Positions 43,881-56,790 of a stretch of DNA of 64,000 nucleotides are shown piece by piece. The stretch covers positions 83,401,915-83,465,914 of the forward strand of contig NC_037668.1 in NCBI RefSeq assembly GCF_003255815.1, in the 5' to 3' direction. Numbering within the stretch: position 1 is the stretch's first letter; the number at the start of each line of letters is the position of its first letter. Below the pieces are notes generated by a model that made no database searches, was not told the DNA's origin, and saw only the letters and a program-made list of their open reading frames with translations. The translations under genes and the position numbers were made by a program. The DNA is from Theropithecus gelada (taxonomy: Eukaryota > Chordata > Mammalia > Primates > Cercopithecidae).

Positions 43881-44935
43881 CTGTTTTTAATAGGAAGCTT
43901 GTAGTTTATCTCTTAATCCTTCCCCTGTGCCACCTACTATTAGACCTCCTGTGGGAGAGTGTGAAGGACACAGTTTGCCATTATAACTGTTGTGCATGTT
44001 CTCTAATGATTAAAAACGTCCCTGGTATTTGGAAACGTAATTTATGAGCACAGTCTACTCCAGGGTCTTACTGAGTCTCAGGGACTGCTGAGTAAGCTGC
44101 ATGGGGCTTAGTGTCAGCTCCCATTGTATGGGAAGGAAAACTGAAGCTCAGAAAAGGCACACATTGCAAGGCCCATCTCTGTCATTCTGTTTTATGGCTG
44201 GATGTCTGTCTTCAATACTATTCTATAGAGATTCAGGCTCATGAATATTTTAAGGGTTTGGGTTCAGTTAAAAACTAAAAACTTCTCTCTTATTACCACA
44301 CTGCATGAGGTGTCTAAGTACAGTTTTAAGGAGTCTGGAGGACTTTGCCAATACAAGATGGGAGGAAGAGAAAGTGAGCATGCAGTGCTTGCAGGGCGTG
44401 TGATCGATAGGCGGTTTCCCTAGGGTTGGACCTCTCTGTCTTCTACTTTGGTGTCAACATCATCATCAAAATAAAAACAAGTGCTCTCTGGCATCTCCCA
44501 AGAATAGTAGTTCTTCACATCTGGGTTGCCTTGTCACTTACAGAAGGCTTTCCTTCTCCCGACCCCCTTCGTTTTTCACAGTATGCTCCTCTGGGAGGTT
44601 TTGGTATTACTCCCTTTTATTGATGAAGAAAATGAGGCTCCATTAATAAAACTGACTCAAGACCCACAGTGTGATTATCTATGTCATATTAAAATTTCCC
44701 ATTTCTTTCCTTAGTGTGTGAGGATGAATGTGTGAGAATGCGTGTGCCAGGTGTATACTTGTATGCATGAATCTTACAAGTACAGACGACTTAAGATTCT
44801 TTAACGTCTAGGCCCCATCCACCTTTCCATCATTAGCTCTTATTATTTTTGTAGACCTAGGAAAAGAAGAGTTTTGAAAGAAAATACTACATGTTCATTA
44901 TAGATAATTTAGAAAGTGTAATATATTAGTCTACT
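43881..44935. other. Unassigned non-coding sequence
   Basis: No gene. Frames of 60-65 codons have no family resemblance. Confidence 0.4.
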
Positions 44936-45335
44936 TAAGCTGTTATAACACATACCATAGACTGGGTGGCTTAAACAATAGAAGTTCATTTTCGCATAGT
45001 TTTGGAGACTGGAAGTCCAAGGTCAAGGTGCCATTAGGGTTAGTTTCCTCTAATGTCTCTCTCCTCAGCTTGCCGACGGCTGCCTCCTTGCTGTGCCTTC
45101 ACATAATCTTTCCTCTGTGTGTGCACATTCCTGGTGTCTCTCTGTGTGTCCAAATTCCCTCTATTGTAAGGGCAATAGTCAGATTGCTTTAGGGCCTACC
45201 CTATTAGCCTCATTTTAATTTAGTCACCTCTTTCAAAAAACTCCAAATACAGTCACATTCTGAAGTATTGGGTTTAGCCCTTAAACATGTGAATTTTGTT
45301 GCAGAAGGAATATAATTCAGCCCATAAATGCAGAA
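44936..45335. repeat. Ancient interspersed repeat (relative of that at 22440)
   Basis: 'tagactgggtggcttaaaca', 'ggagactggaagtccaaggt', 'caagtttagtcacctc'-like and 'ccaaatacagtcacattctg' show the same family as the split copy at 22440-23195. Confidence 0.65.
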
Positions 45336-45484
45336 AATGTGGAAAGTGTAGAGAATTAGAAAGAAGATAAAAATCATCTGTAATCTCACTCCTGGGGATG
45401 ATTTCTTTGCATATTTTGGAATGTTCCTTCCAGTGCTTTATAGTTCCTTTTCTCTTTCCCTCTGAGTAATCTTGTGATTCAGGT

Positions 45485-45760
45485 GGGATAATAACAATAA
45501 CAAATAACAAACAACAACTGTTACATTTGTTAATCCTACCACATTCCAGGTATAATTTTAAGTGCTATAGATGTGTTAACTAATTTAAATCCAGACATAA
45601 CCTCCTGAGATAGGTACTGTTATTATCCACATTTTGCAGATGAGGAAAGTGAGAAGTAGGGGAGGTAAGTAATTTTCCGAAAGACACACAGCAAGTAAGT
45701 GATGAAGCCAGGATGTGAACTCAGAGAGTGTAGCTCCAGAGTCCATGTTCCTAAGGTGCG
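45485..45760 (+). repeat. MIR SINE
   Basis: Shows 'attttaagtgctatagatgt', 'cctcctgagataggtactgt', 'tattatccacattttgcaga' and 'caagtaagtgatgaagccag', which is the MIR core and tail. Confidence 0.8.
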
Positions 45761-46310
45761 AATTACAGGAAGGAGCATGGATTTGGAAAAAGAAAGGCAG
45801 TGAAGTAGGATAAGAAGTTGGAAGCTGATTAGCCACAGCACTCTGTCTTTCTGAGCAAGGCAGGAGTGAAAGCAACATAGGCTTTGGGGGCCAGTGAATC
45901 CAGCTTCAGGTCACAGTTCTATCATTCTCTAAATTGTAAATCAGAACAAGCTCTGCAGCTTTTCAACATCTTCATTTACAGATGTTGAAGTTGAAACTTT
46001 AAATTGCCCTTTCAGTGGTGCTGTGACAATGAGAAATAATATACTTAGAATACCTAGCACATTACCTATGCATAATTGTTGCTCAAGAAATAGAGGTTAT
46101 TTGGGTTATTTATAAAGATCTTGCAAGTCCACGGGATGACAAATTTCCAGATGCAGCCCTGCTGGTGAGTGGCAGAGCCATTGCTAAGCAGGAGTTTGAA
46201 GAAATGAATGGGAGAGTGAGGGAAGGGATTCAAGGGCATCTGGCAACTGGGTGGTGCCTATCCCAAAGCCTCCCAAGCCAGCTGCAGAATCCTTCAGGGA
46301 AGGGACATTT
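45761..46310. other. Unassigned non-coding sequence
   Basis: No gene; MIR-like text near 46000-46095. Confidence 0.4.
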
Positions 46311-46314
46311 CTCT

Positions 46315-46735
46315 CACACTCATTCATTCAACAAATATTTCTTAAGCACCTGCGTGCCAGGCATTGTTCTAGGTATTTGGGCTATGTCAGTAAACAGAAG
46401 AGAGAAAAAGCTGTGCTGTCTTGGAACTTACATTGTAATGGGGGAAGATAGACAACAAACAATAAACATAATAAGAAATTAAAATATAGAATACATTCTA
46501 AAACATTAAATGCTCTGAGAAAAATAGAGCTGGTTAGGGGGACTGGGAGTGCTGGGTAGTTATTATATAATTTTAGAGACGTTACCTTTTGACCAGAGGC
46601 TTGAAGGAGGAAACCATGCATATATATTAGAAGGAAGAATTCCAGGCAGACAGACAATGCCAAGGAGGCCAGTGTGGCTGGGGTGGGAAGGACAGCAGCA
46701 GGGGTGAAGTCAGAGTAGTGACAGGGCATCCAGAC
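46315..46735 (+). repeat. L2-class ancient repeat
   Basis: 'cattcattcaacaaatattt', 'gtgccaggcattgttctagg', 'cagtaaacagaagagagaaa' and 'ggggaagatagacaacaaac' follow a very common ancient repeat. Confidence 0.6.
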
Positions 46736-47360
46736 ATGTAGAAACTAAAATCCATTGTTAAAATTTTAGCTTTAGCTCTGAGCAAAACGAGGAGCGAATG
46801 GGGAATTCTGAATCAAGAAATAACTTAACCATCTTGTTTTTCAAATGGATCATTCTAGTAGCTCTGTTGAGCGGGGATAGGGTTGGCAGCAGGCAGCTGA
46901 CTTCCTAAGATCAGTTAGAAGGCTGCTGGATAAACCAGGCTCAAGACGATGATGCTTCAGACTGGAATGATAACAGAGGTGGTCAGATTTTGGATCTGTT
47001 TTGAAGGTAAACCCAGTACGGTTTTCTAACAGATTGGATGCAGGATATGGGAGAAAGAGAGAAGTCAAGGATGACCCTAAGCTGCTGCTTATCTAACTGT
47101 AAGGTTAGCATTGCCCTCAATGTCGATGAAGAAAAGTGGAAGTTAAGCAGGGCTTGGGAAGAAGATGGGGAGCTCACATTAGGAGTCTGAAATATCTATC
47201 ATATATCTAAATGTAGTTGTTGAGTAGAGAGGTATGAGAGTCAGGGATTTAGGAGAGAGGGCCAGGCTAGAGATGCACGTTTAGAAGTTTTCAGCATATG
47301 ATACATAAATCTATAAAATTGGATGTGGATGAGATCACAAAGCATCTACCAGTCTTTATG
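46736..47360. other. Unassigned; continuation of ancient repeat text
   Basis: Text such as 'aatggatcattctagtagct' resembles common old repeats. No gene. Confidence 0.35.
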
Positions 47361-47432
47361 TCCATCCATCCATCCATCCACCCATCCATCCATCCATCCA
47401 TCCATCCATCTATCCATCCATCCATCCGTCAT
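47361..47432. repeat. CATC/TCCA tetranucleotide microsatellite
   Basis: About 17 units of TCCA with a few single-base changes. A chance frame reading Ser-Ile-His-Pro repeats crosses it and is not a gene. Confidence 0.95.
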
Positions 47433-48354
47433 CCATTAGAGAGAGAAGAGATGAGATTTGAAGAGCCCTCTAGTCCTCCAGCTTTAGGAGAAAGGGAGAA
47501 GAGAAGGAACCATCAGACGAGACTGAAAAGGAGGCATCAATGACAGAGGGAAATCAAGAAAATATTGGAAGCTGAATTAAGAAAGTATCAAGAAAGAAAA
47601 AGTAATCAACTGTGTCAAAAGCTGCTGTTAGGTGGAAGCAATTGACTATTGGGTTTAGCAACATGGCAGTCATTGGTGACCTTAGCAAAGTTGTTTCCAT
47701 GGAATGTGGGGTGGAAACATGACTGGAGAGGCTTCAGGTGAAATCGGAGGGAGGAAAGTGAGACACGGAGAAGACAGAAACTTGTTTGAGGAGTTTTTCT
47801 ATAAAGGGGAGCAGAAAAAGGGGGCAGTGGCTGGAGGGGCATGAACAGTCAAGTCTGGGGTTTGTAAAGGTGGGAAAGACACAATGTGTTCACATGTTGA
47901 TGGGAAAGGGAAAGGGAAATTTTGATAGTGTAGGAGAGAAGGTGTCAATTACTCCACTTGTGTCCTTTCAAAGTGTCAGGGGAAGTCTAGACCATCCGTG
48001 GCAGAACTGACCTCAGGTGGCAGCAGGATGGACCATCTAGAGTGACGGGAGGGAAGGCAGGGCACACAGGCCTGGATGCAGGGTGGGGATTGGAGAGAAT
48101 GTATGAGTGTGTGGAAGTTAGCTTTGGAATGCATGTGTTTTCTGTGACAGGAGCAAGCAAGGCCATTAGCTAAGAGAGAGGAGGAGGAAGGAGGTGTTGC
48201 AGGTTTGAAGAGAGAGGAAAGGGTGTGGAGGCATCTTTAGTTTTTCTTCCTGTCCCTTGTAGAGGATTTGACCCTGGCGAATTTTTAACAAGACCCAACA
48301 CATAGAATTGAACTGGATTTTTCTAATGTTGCCCTCTTTGGGGGGCACTGGGTT
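47433..48354. other. Unassigned non-coding sequence
   Basis: Purine-rich; no gene or named repeat. Confidence 0.4.
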
Positions 48355-48540
48355 TGGAATCGGACAGAGTTTGAATCTTGGCTATACCACTCATTAGATG
48401 TGTGCCTTCCAGGAAGCCCTTATCCCCTCTTCACTTCAGGTTTCTCATCTGGAAAGAGGGAATTGAAAAAGGTAACAAGTGTTATGTGCCCAGCTAGTCC
48501 CTGACATATAGTAGATGTGGAAACAATGCTATCATCAGTT
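48355..48540 (+). repeat. MIR-like SINE
   Basis: 'gagtttgaatcttggctata', 'ccactcattagatgtgtgcc' and 'tttctcatctggaaagaggg' in MIR order. Confidence 0.65.
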
Positions 48541-49735
48541 TCCCAGGCATCATCATAGCTTTAGCCCTCTGGACCGCATAACGACGTTGGAATCAGAAGA
48601 ATTTGGACTGAAAGACTTCCATTTTTGTATCTCAATAAACTAGACATAATAGAATGAAGTTAAACTAACCATTAAAGGCTGACTCCTAATTTTTTTCATC
48701 TTAAAAATGGAAGGAAAGATGCTATGAGTTCACATTTATTCCCTTTCAAGAAAATTGACAAGTTTTTCTATTTCTAAATTAATAAATGGTAGAGTGGACA
48801 ATTACAAAAGAAAGACAAGCTGGACAGCAACGCACTGGCTGGTGACTTTTGTGTAAGTTGCTTTGCTCCTCCCAGCCCTAGGTCTTTCCTCTGCCCAATG
48901 GGAAACTTCAATCCCTTCTTTATAGGCAGGTGTAGGGCCTAAGGAAAAAGTTGCTGAGACACAGATGTGAAAGCATTTTGCAAACTATGGAGTGCCCAAA
49001 CACTCCCAGGATAGTAGTGGTGGCCTCTGCCTCCATGAGAACCAAGGAGTACTTGTTAAGGCCCTCGAGTGAGGCTGCAGCACATCAAAGCCCATAGCTG
49101 CTTCTGGAGAGAGTTCGAGAAGGGCCCAGGGCAGCCTTATATGCTCCCTTTGGCTCTGACCTTTGTAACATTTCCCAATAAAACTGTGACATGTTGCTTA
49201 TGTTTCAGACTAAAGAGGAAGTAAAAACAGGTCAGGTTGTCCAGACCTAAAAAGGAGCAGATGGACAAAAACTGCGTCACTCCCTCCCATCTCTCTCAAT
49301 CCTCCAGGAGAAACCCTGGTGGGCATCATCCAAAACCTTTGGTCCCCCAGACCCCTGATTTCTCTGGGCTGAGCAAAGGAAGCAGATTCTGACGGGCAGA
49401 TTATGGAGGGGCACAGACAATGGAGACTTGGAGACATATGGTCCTGGATTTGCATTCCAGCTCTCTCATAGTTTACATATGAAAGCTGATCCTATGTCTT
49501 GGTTTCCCTAGTACAGTCCCAGTTCAGCCCTACTGACTCTGTGGAATGAATATTAGCATCTCCTTTCCCTTTCAAAGTGTTCCTGTTTGGATGAGAAATT
49601 GCAATGTCATATCTTTTGAACCCCAGTTTCCACATCTGAAAAATGGGAATCATCATTTATACACTTCAAGATCATTGTTGATAATTTATACATGATTTAA
49701 ATGGAAATTGAAATGAAATAAGACACAAAGTCTAT
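48541..49735. other. Unassigned non-coding sequence
   Basis: No gene. A MIR-like tail may lie at 49610-49680. Confidence 0.4.
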
Positions 49736-49736
49736 T

Positions 49737-49946
49737 TATTTATTTACAGACAAGGTTTCACTCTGTTCCCCAGGCTGGAGTGAGCAGTGTGATCGTAGCT
49801 CACAGCAGCCTTGAACTCCTGGACTCAAGGGATCCTCCCATCTCAGCCTACTGTGTACTTGGGACTATAGGTGCATGTTACCACACCCTGCTTTTTTTCT
49901 GTTGTTGTTTGTTGAGTTGGGGGTCTCACTTTGTTGCCCAGGCTAA
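49737..49946 (-). mobile_element. Old Alu (AluJ/FLAM-like) fragment, antisense
   Basis: 'gacaaggtttcactctgttc', 'ccaggctggagtgagcagtg' and 'ggactataggtgcatgttac' mark a diverged, incomplete antisense Alu. Confidence 0.75.
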
Positions 49947-50046
49947 AGCTGGTAATTTAATATCAGCATTTTTCTGGTTTATGCAGCTATCATTTTTTTC
50001 TTCAAAGTATTTAAATAAACTCTTAGCTGGTTGTGTGACCTCCAGT

Positions 50047-50226
50047 CCAGTGGTTCTCAGACGTTAGGGAACATCAGAATCACCTTCGGGTCTTGTGAAA
50101 ACAGACTGATGGGCCCCACTCCCAGAGTTTCTGATTCAGTGGGTTTCTGGTGGGGTGAGACTATGCATTTCTAACAAGCTCCCAGGTGAAGCTGTGGTCT
50201 GGGACCACACTTTGAGAACCACTGAT
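50047..50226 (+). mobile_element. MER5/MER20-type hAT-Charlie element
   Basis: Terminal inverted repeats CAGTGGTTCTCA at the left and TGAGAACCACTG at the right, with an imperfect 8-bp flanking repeat (CTCCAGTC/ATCCAGTT). About 180 bp, non-autonomous. Confidence 0.82.
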
Positions 50227-50635
50227 CCAGTTTCTCCCCATCCATTCATCTCTATGCTTCTGCCTGAATGGTCTTTTCGAAACACTCATCGGTCCATACT
50301 GCTCAGAGGAATCCTATTTCCATCTCACCCTTTCTCTAGAGAAGAGGATTTAGGTTCCGGCCTAACTAAGAGATCATGTTACCAATGAGCTCATGCAGGA
50401 TCTCATGATTCCACATGAGAGGTTGTTGGCCAGGCTTGAGAAATAGCAGGGCAGGCAGCATAGGGGCAGATTCGCATTCCACAGACTCATCAATGGGTTC
50501 AAAGCTCATCAATGTCATCTACTCCCTGAGTGTCCTTGGTTGAAACTTTCATCTGTGTGGGCCTCGGTTTATTAATCTGTAAAACACAGATAATAGCACA
50601 GCCCTGTGTAGGTTGTGAGGATTTCTAAAAAGTCA
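50227..50635. other. Unassigned; MIR-like piece at about 50550-50630
   Basis: 'cctcggtttattaatctgta' is MIR-like. No gene. Confidence 0.4.
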
Positions 50636-50639
50636 CTCA

Positions 50640-50860
50640 CATTTATTTAGCGTTTACTATATAAAAAGCACTACAGAAAATACCTTACTTGCAATATCGC
50701 ATTTAATTCTCACAACAGCCTCATAACTAGCTGTTATTATTATGCCTATTTTACAGATGGGAAAACTAAGGCAGTAAAATTAAGCAAATTGTCTGAGGTT
50801 TCACAGGTAATAAGTGGCAGAGACTGAATCAGGTGCAGGGGGTTCTGGTTCCAGAGCTAA
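50640..50860 (+). repeat. MIR SINE
   Basis: 'tttaattctcacaacagcct', 'tgcctattttacagatggga' and 'ggtaataagtggcagagact' in MIR order. Confidence 0.8.
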
Positions 50861-50999
50861 CACGCATGACCACAGACACAGATAAACTTAAAAAAGGTTT
50901 CGAACCTGACCCCTACTCTCATTTCGCCTCAGTAGGAGGTTTAATGGGCCAGTGTTAGATGGCCAACTTCACATTTATAGAAATCCTTTCTGTGAAGAG

Positions 51000-51175
51000 T
51001 TTTCAAAAACTTTTCACTGACACGATCTTACTTCCACCTCTCAGCAACTCTGTGGGAGGAGACATTGTCCTGTTTTACAGACGGGGCAACTGAGGCTCAG
51101 AGAGCTAGTCAACAGCTGAGCCAAGACTTGAATCCATTTCTCCTGACCCAAAGCATAAGCTTTTTCTGCTTCATC
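51000..51175 (+). repeat. MIR-like SINE
   Basis: 'ctcagcaactctgtgggagg', 'ctgttttacagacggggcaa' and 'ctgaggctcagagagctagt' mark a second MIR-like unit. Confidence 0.72.
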
Positions 51176-51670
51176 ATCTGCTTGGCATTTGTCATTGTCA
51201 AGGAATAAATTAATTATATTAATTAGTCACATTAATAGTGAGCAGAAGGACTCAGCAAAAGTTGATCTTGGTGGCAGGGGGAAAGGTACAAAGCTGGGCT
51301 TGGACCACAGGTTGCTGTCTCAGAAGGATGGGCTCAGGCAGAGGGATGACACAGAACAGGAGATGGACAGCAGGGTTGTGAGCTAGATGTCCCTGCAGTT
51401 GGGAGTTGTTTGAAGGATATTGAAGGTGGGTATTGCTGGTTTCCTCATTTCAGATTCTTAGCGGTCTTTATGCCATGGTTGTGGTTTAGACAAGGATGGA
51501 AGCACTCAGTACAGGGTATGGAAGAGTACATTTTTTAGGCAGGTCAAAAGGGCTAAACTGAGGTTCAAAGCATTAGCCTGTTGGGTCCAGATTTTGCGGT
51601 ATGCAATATCCTCTGGACCTTAAGCATTTACAATCTAGCCTCATGGATTAGCACTTCAGATTCCCCAAGT

Positions 51671-51766
51671 CACCTTAAATGGTCTGTGCCTTTTCTTATC
51701 TCTGGGTCTTTGCACCGCCACCTTAAATGGTCTGTGTCTTTTCTTACCTCTGGGTCTTTGCATGTG
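51671..51766. repeat. 48-bp tandem duplication
   Basis: Copies 51671-51718 and 51719-51766 share 'caccttaaatggtctgtg' and 'ctctgggtctttgca', with few changes. Local duplication of unknown cause; no coding context. Confidence 0.85.
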
Positions 51767-51894
51767 CGTTCCCTTCAGCCAGTCAGAGGAGGAGGCTGCA
51801 CAATGGGCAGAAGGGCAGAGGGAGGCGAGTGGTGTTCTGGCAAAATCCTTTAGGTGCCATTGACTCTTTAGGTGCCAGGTTGGATAGCAATACA

Positions 51895-52140
51895 GTAACA
51901 TGATGAAAAGCTCTACTACTTACCACTCGTGTGGCTTAGACAAATGACTTAACTACTCTTTGCCTCATTTTCCTTATTTATATAAAATAAGGATAATGAT
52001 AATAACTCAAAAGGTTAGTGTGAGGATTAAATGTGTTAACACATGTGATGGCAATCAGGCTGCTGGAGGATTAAAGAAAGAGATGCATACAGAATGCTCA
52101 GCACCATGTCTGGCACCTGGCTCTCATGCAATCACGGTGA
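51895..52140 (+). repeat. MIR SINE
   Basis: 'gacaaatgacttaactactc', 'tttgcctcattttccttatt' and 'gtgaggattaaatgtgttaa' mark MIR; an extra segment follows. Confidence 0.75.
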
Positions 52141-55100
52141 GCGCTTATGAGTCCTTTAGAAGGCTTTCCTGGACTCCTACTTTCCTTTAACAGCTCATCA
52201 GATTATGGTGTTAGTGTTATGTGGCCTCTGAGCACCAAAGTTCAGATTCATTCAATTTGGGTTGGGATTCAGATATGCCAGTACCTTTTTGATAGGCATT
52301 CCAGGCGATTTGAGTGGTTCCCACTTAGTTCGTCTGGGTTGGTGTTTCTCAATTGTTCACTGTAAGATACGAGGCCATTTTTTCCATACCTTGAACTCTG
52401 TGAGGGCAGGAGCTGCCCCTGTGTTTTTTTATCAGTGAGTTTCCAACACCTCTGCACAGTGCCTAGCACGGAGAGCTTTCTTAGTAATATCTGAGGAATA
52501 TGCAAGCTTGCATGTCTTGTTAACGATTCCCTCTGCAGCATTATATGGTAGACAGAACTCAGAACATAAATTGGATCCAGTTTTCCTGATATCACTGTCA
52601 CTAGTTAATAATTAGTTATATTAAGCTTTCCCTATTCAAATCATGTTTCTGTCTCTTTATGGAACTCTAACTGATACAGATGGCAATACTGTATAATGGG
52701 TAAGAGCATGAACTCTGGAGCCAGAAAAACCTCAGTTTGATTTTTGGTAAACAAAAATACTAATAACTGTAGCTTTGTAAATTTGGTTGCTTGTAAGGAC
52801 AAGCCCTGGGGCTTATCCTGAGTGGTTGGTTTCTGAGCTAATTGTAAAGAAGTCCTGATTTCTATTTGCCTTTGCCAAGTGTCTCTGATTGTCTGGACCT
52901 CCAGAGTGAGGTAACATTTAGGGAAGAAGGGTCCAAACCAATCCTGCTTCTCTGGCAAGATTTTGCAGCCAGACGCCCCTTAGGATGCCTCTGTGTGCAT
53001 AGTTAGGGAGCTCACAGGTGGGGATGGCAGGATTAGGACTGAGGGTGTGTAGAGGCTTAACTGATGGGAGGTTACCCACCCCACATCTGTACGTAGGCCT
53101 TCTCTAGCAGTAACCCAGGGAAGTCACTTGTGTCCCTAGGACCTGAGCCTATTCACATGCAAAAACATCAGCTCCTGTTGTCCAGATGCCATCCTGGCTG
53201 GTCTGATGGCCTCCCATCCCCACCCCCACCCACTCTGCCCTGGATCCCATTTATAGCTTCACCTTCAAATTACAAGTGTTAACTGCAATCATGCTTCCAC
53301 CTGAGCTGGATGGGGAATGGAAGGCAGGCTGATTATCCCTGGGTTGGCACCATATATTTGAATGGCAGGAGTGCCTCGGGTGGGGATCTGAGTACTCATA
53401 TGGGCTCTGTCTTTCAAATCTCAAGAAAGTCACTAAAAATCCTAGAACGTGAGAGCAACCAGATACCAGAGCTCTGTAAGAAGTCAAGCGTTGTATATAT
53501 CATGAGGTGCTTGCCCTTGTCATTGGTTTCTGGGTAAATTGGAGGAAAATTGTGAAGCAGGAAACCAAAGCTAGAAGAGCAGTGACTTATGGCCTCCCAG
53601 GAAATAATCCTGCTTCCTCTCACTTTCCATTCCCAGGTATCAGATAAGCATCTCAATCTGAAGGCTTTCCCTGCCCAATTCTGACTTCTCTCCCTTTTCA
53701 ATTTTACAAACATTGCCCTCAATATACCACTTGTATGCCTAACTCATCTTGGTGTCTGCTTCCTGGAGGACCCAAGGACCTTGAATACTGCCCCCAGTTT
53801 AATACGGTATCTAACACATAGCAAGGGTAGAGTAAATGGTAGACACAATAGCATTGGCAGTCATGCTGTTATTGTTGTTATTATTATTTCTCCTGATTAA
53901 GAGAAACTTGCAGTCTTTCTGACCAAGTGAACCCAAAGTGACAAATACACAGGAAATCTGTTCTCAGTCTGACCAGAAATTCTCCAGAAGGAACAAATAT
54001 TCTGCAGGGCTGACCGTGAATGTGAACGGCTGATCTGGCCCTCAGGGTTACGTCAGGAAGATTATTGTTCTATATATGCTCGCATCATTTGCGATTGTTC
54101 TTCTCATAAAGAGGACATGGCACTCATTTGGAGTGTGCAAGGCAGCTCAGGTTTCCTGACAAATGAATTTTAAAAAGGGGGACATTTCATATTTGACATG
54201 CTCAACACTTCCTCCTTGATGCAGAGTGGAGAGTGTATTGGACCATTCATTGTGCTTGTCAAGACTTGAAGACAGTCTCAATACAAGTCATGCTGCTCTG
54301 AGATTTAAGACCCTTCAGGATATTTTGCATACTTGTTATATTGCCACCTTTGGTGTTTTAACATTTATTGAGCCCCTAGGGCCATAAAAATGTCCTGCCT
54401 TTTATAGAGTGCACAGATTCAGAGACTCCCCCACAGGCTAACCCACCAGAGTTTGAAGAGACCTTACTGAGACATAGAGTTCTTGATTTGTAACTGAAAT
54501 GCTACCCTGCTATTAAGTTGTCTCACCACGGCACTGGCATGCTACAGAAGGAGAGACAACTCTCTCCTCCCATCCCCAACACCCCAAAGGCGTTCGCTGA
54601 AAGGCTAACTTCTAAGACAACCCTTTCTGTGTCTCTGTGAGTGTTGTTCTGAGTTGATTGGTAGATTTCTTTTAACTTATTTTTTCAAATTTATTTTCTT
54701 CCTTCTTTCTTCTTTTCCTTCTCCTCCTCCTCCATCTTCTCTCCCTTCTTATGGTAAGTGCTACCTTTTGGGAGCTTTATTTTCTCTGTAAAGGAATCAA
54801 ACACCCCATGAATCATATCATATGATCTGACTTGCCCCGCTTGGTTCTGGTTTATACCCATTGCCTGAGTATAAATATTAATAGCACCTCCTTTCCCTCT
54901 TAGATATGGAGTAGAATCCTTAGCAAAATATAAGTGTACATATACACCCCACTCGCACATATCCACACACATACACATGTATACCCCAAAAGGTAAAGGT
55001 TTGGAATCATGAACCATATACAAATTTAGAGAAATGAGGTTGCTTTTATTCATTCATGATTATTTATTGTACGGTTCTGTGACACTGCTGTAGAGAACCC

Positions 55101-55315
55101 TCCAGTGACTTTCATGAAAATCCAAATGAGCTGCCATCCTGGATTTGAGGGAGTACAGTCTTGCTTGAAATCAAGGGTATGAGATGAATAACTACTCAAG
55201 GCTCTATATGGTCTTGGGAGTGCTTGAAGTAGATCATTGGGTGCTCACAAATGGTCAAACAGGTCATGGCTCTTGCGGTTAAATAAAAATGATAGTGATA
55301 ATGAATGTGATTAGT
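52141..55315. other. Unassigned non-coding sequence
   Basis: No gene seen over about 3 kb. Frames at 52601-52269, 52958-52641 and 55053-54691 have no family resemblance. The end of a MaLR-like LTR may lie near 52640-52680. Confidence 0.4.
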
Positions 55316-55319
55316 GATA

Positions 55320-55500
55320 GTTAACATATTTACTACATGCTTAGGCATTGCTTCAAGTATTTTATACTTACATATACTAACTTATAAAGATTTAATCTTC
55401 ACAATAACCTTATGAAGTCAATACCATTATTATCCCCATGTTACAGATAAAGAAATCGAGGCACAAGGAGGTTAAATAACTTGCTCATGATGTATAATTT
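55320..55500 (+). repeat. MIR SINE
   Basis: 'aacataaccttatgaagtca'-like text, 'attattatccccatgttaca', 'gataaagaaatcgaggcaca' and 'ggaggttaaataacttgctc'. Confidence 0.82.
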
Positions 55501-56436
55501 TTCTATTGGAGCATAGAGCCTTACCTTGTATCCTAATGTTTTGGTAGAAAGATACCACAGGGATATGTGGTCTCTTGCCCTTATACTTTACCTCTGGTTA
55601 TTAAACTGGCCACCAAAGTTCTCTTTAATTAGAATGTCTATATAATTTATCATCCAAACAGGGACACTTTTGAGAATGAAAAAGGGTATTATTAATAGTT
55701 ATGTTGGGACATTAGTCATAAATGGAATAATGATGTGGGACAAACCAGGCCATCTGGTCACCATACAGCTAAAATTAAGTTCCTAAAAGCTTGAACTCTA
55801 CTCTACCTTAAATCCTCACTAGCAAAACCAAAAAATATTAAAAAAGGACTTTACACATCATCTAGGAATAGCACATAAACACACGTTAAACCATAGTATA
55901 GGTTGTCTTAAAAATTAGTTGTAAAGAACTGTGAAGAATCTGAGATTTTATCCTACCTCCAACCTAAGAAGGTAGCCTGCTACAGTTTAATGGAGGCTGG
56001 TAGAAGACAAGTGACTCTTGGGTCAGAGACAAAGGGCTTTATTATTCATAGCCCAGCAAACGGCATAGCTTCGTGTTTGCATGTATTTTCTCTTGTCCTC
56101 TAAGTCCCAAGGAGTGATGCAAAGTACCCCAGGTGGGTACTGCATTTACAATGGGCTTACTTCACAGCTAGCTGAGAGACCTAGAGCTTAGGAAACCCAA
56201 ATCTTTTATAGTGTGTTGCAAGCAAACCCACCTGACCCTTGTCCTGGGGAGAGATAGTACCTTTATTATGCAGAACAGCAAACAAACCTGTCCTTTGCTC
56301 CTGGAGGAAGCACTAGTTCTATCTTCTGAGGCCATTTGCTCTACAAAGATCTTTGAAAAGATAGTTGGTGCCTCTGCTTATGAGATATGTAGAAACATGA
56401 AAGACCCATAGAGAATTGTCTCCCAACATCAGGGGG
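55501..56436. other. Unassigned non-coding sequence
   Basis: No gene or named repeat. Confidence 0.4.
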
Positions 56437-56790
56437 TGGTACGGTTTCGATCCGTGTCCCCAACTAAATCTCATGTTGAATTGCAATCCCCAGTGTTGGA
56501 CGAGGGTCCTGGTGGGAGGTGACTGAATTGTGGGGGTGGATTTCTCCCATGCAGTTCTGGCGATAGTGAGTTCTCATGAGATCTGGTTGTTTAAAAATGT
56601 CTGGCATCTCCCCCTTCTCTCTTCTTCTTTCTTTTGCCATGTAAGATGTACCTGCTTCCTTTTTTGTCTTCTGCCATGATTGTAAATTTCCTGTACAGCC
56701 TGCAGAACTGAGTTAATTAAAAGTCTTTTCTTTATAAATTACCCAGTCTCAGGTAGTTCTTTAGAGCAATGCAAGAATGGACTAATACAG
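56437..56790 (+). mobile_element. MSTA/THE1-type MaLR LTR
   Basis: 'ggtacggtttcgatccgtgt', 'actaaatctcatgttgaatt', 'gatagtgagttctcatgaga', 'tttataaattacccagtctc' and 'aatggactaatacag' follow the MST/THE1 LTR from end to end, with a poly-A signal region. A solo LTR. Confidence 0.9.

Noticed and set aside
47298..47543. Frame with Ser-Ile-His-Pro repeats
   Set aside because: Produced by the CATC microsatellite.
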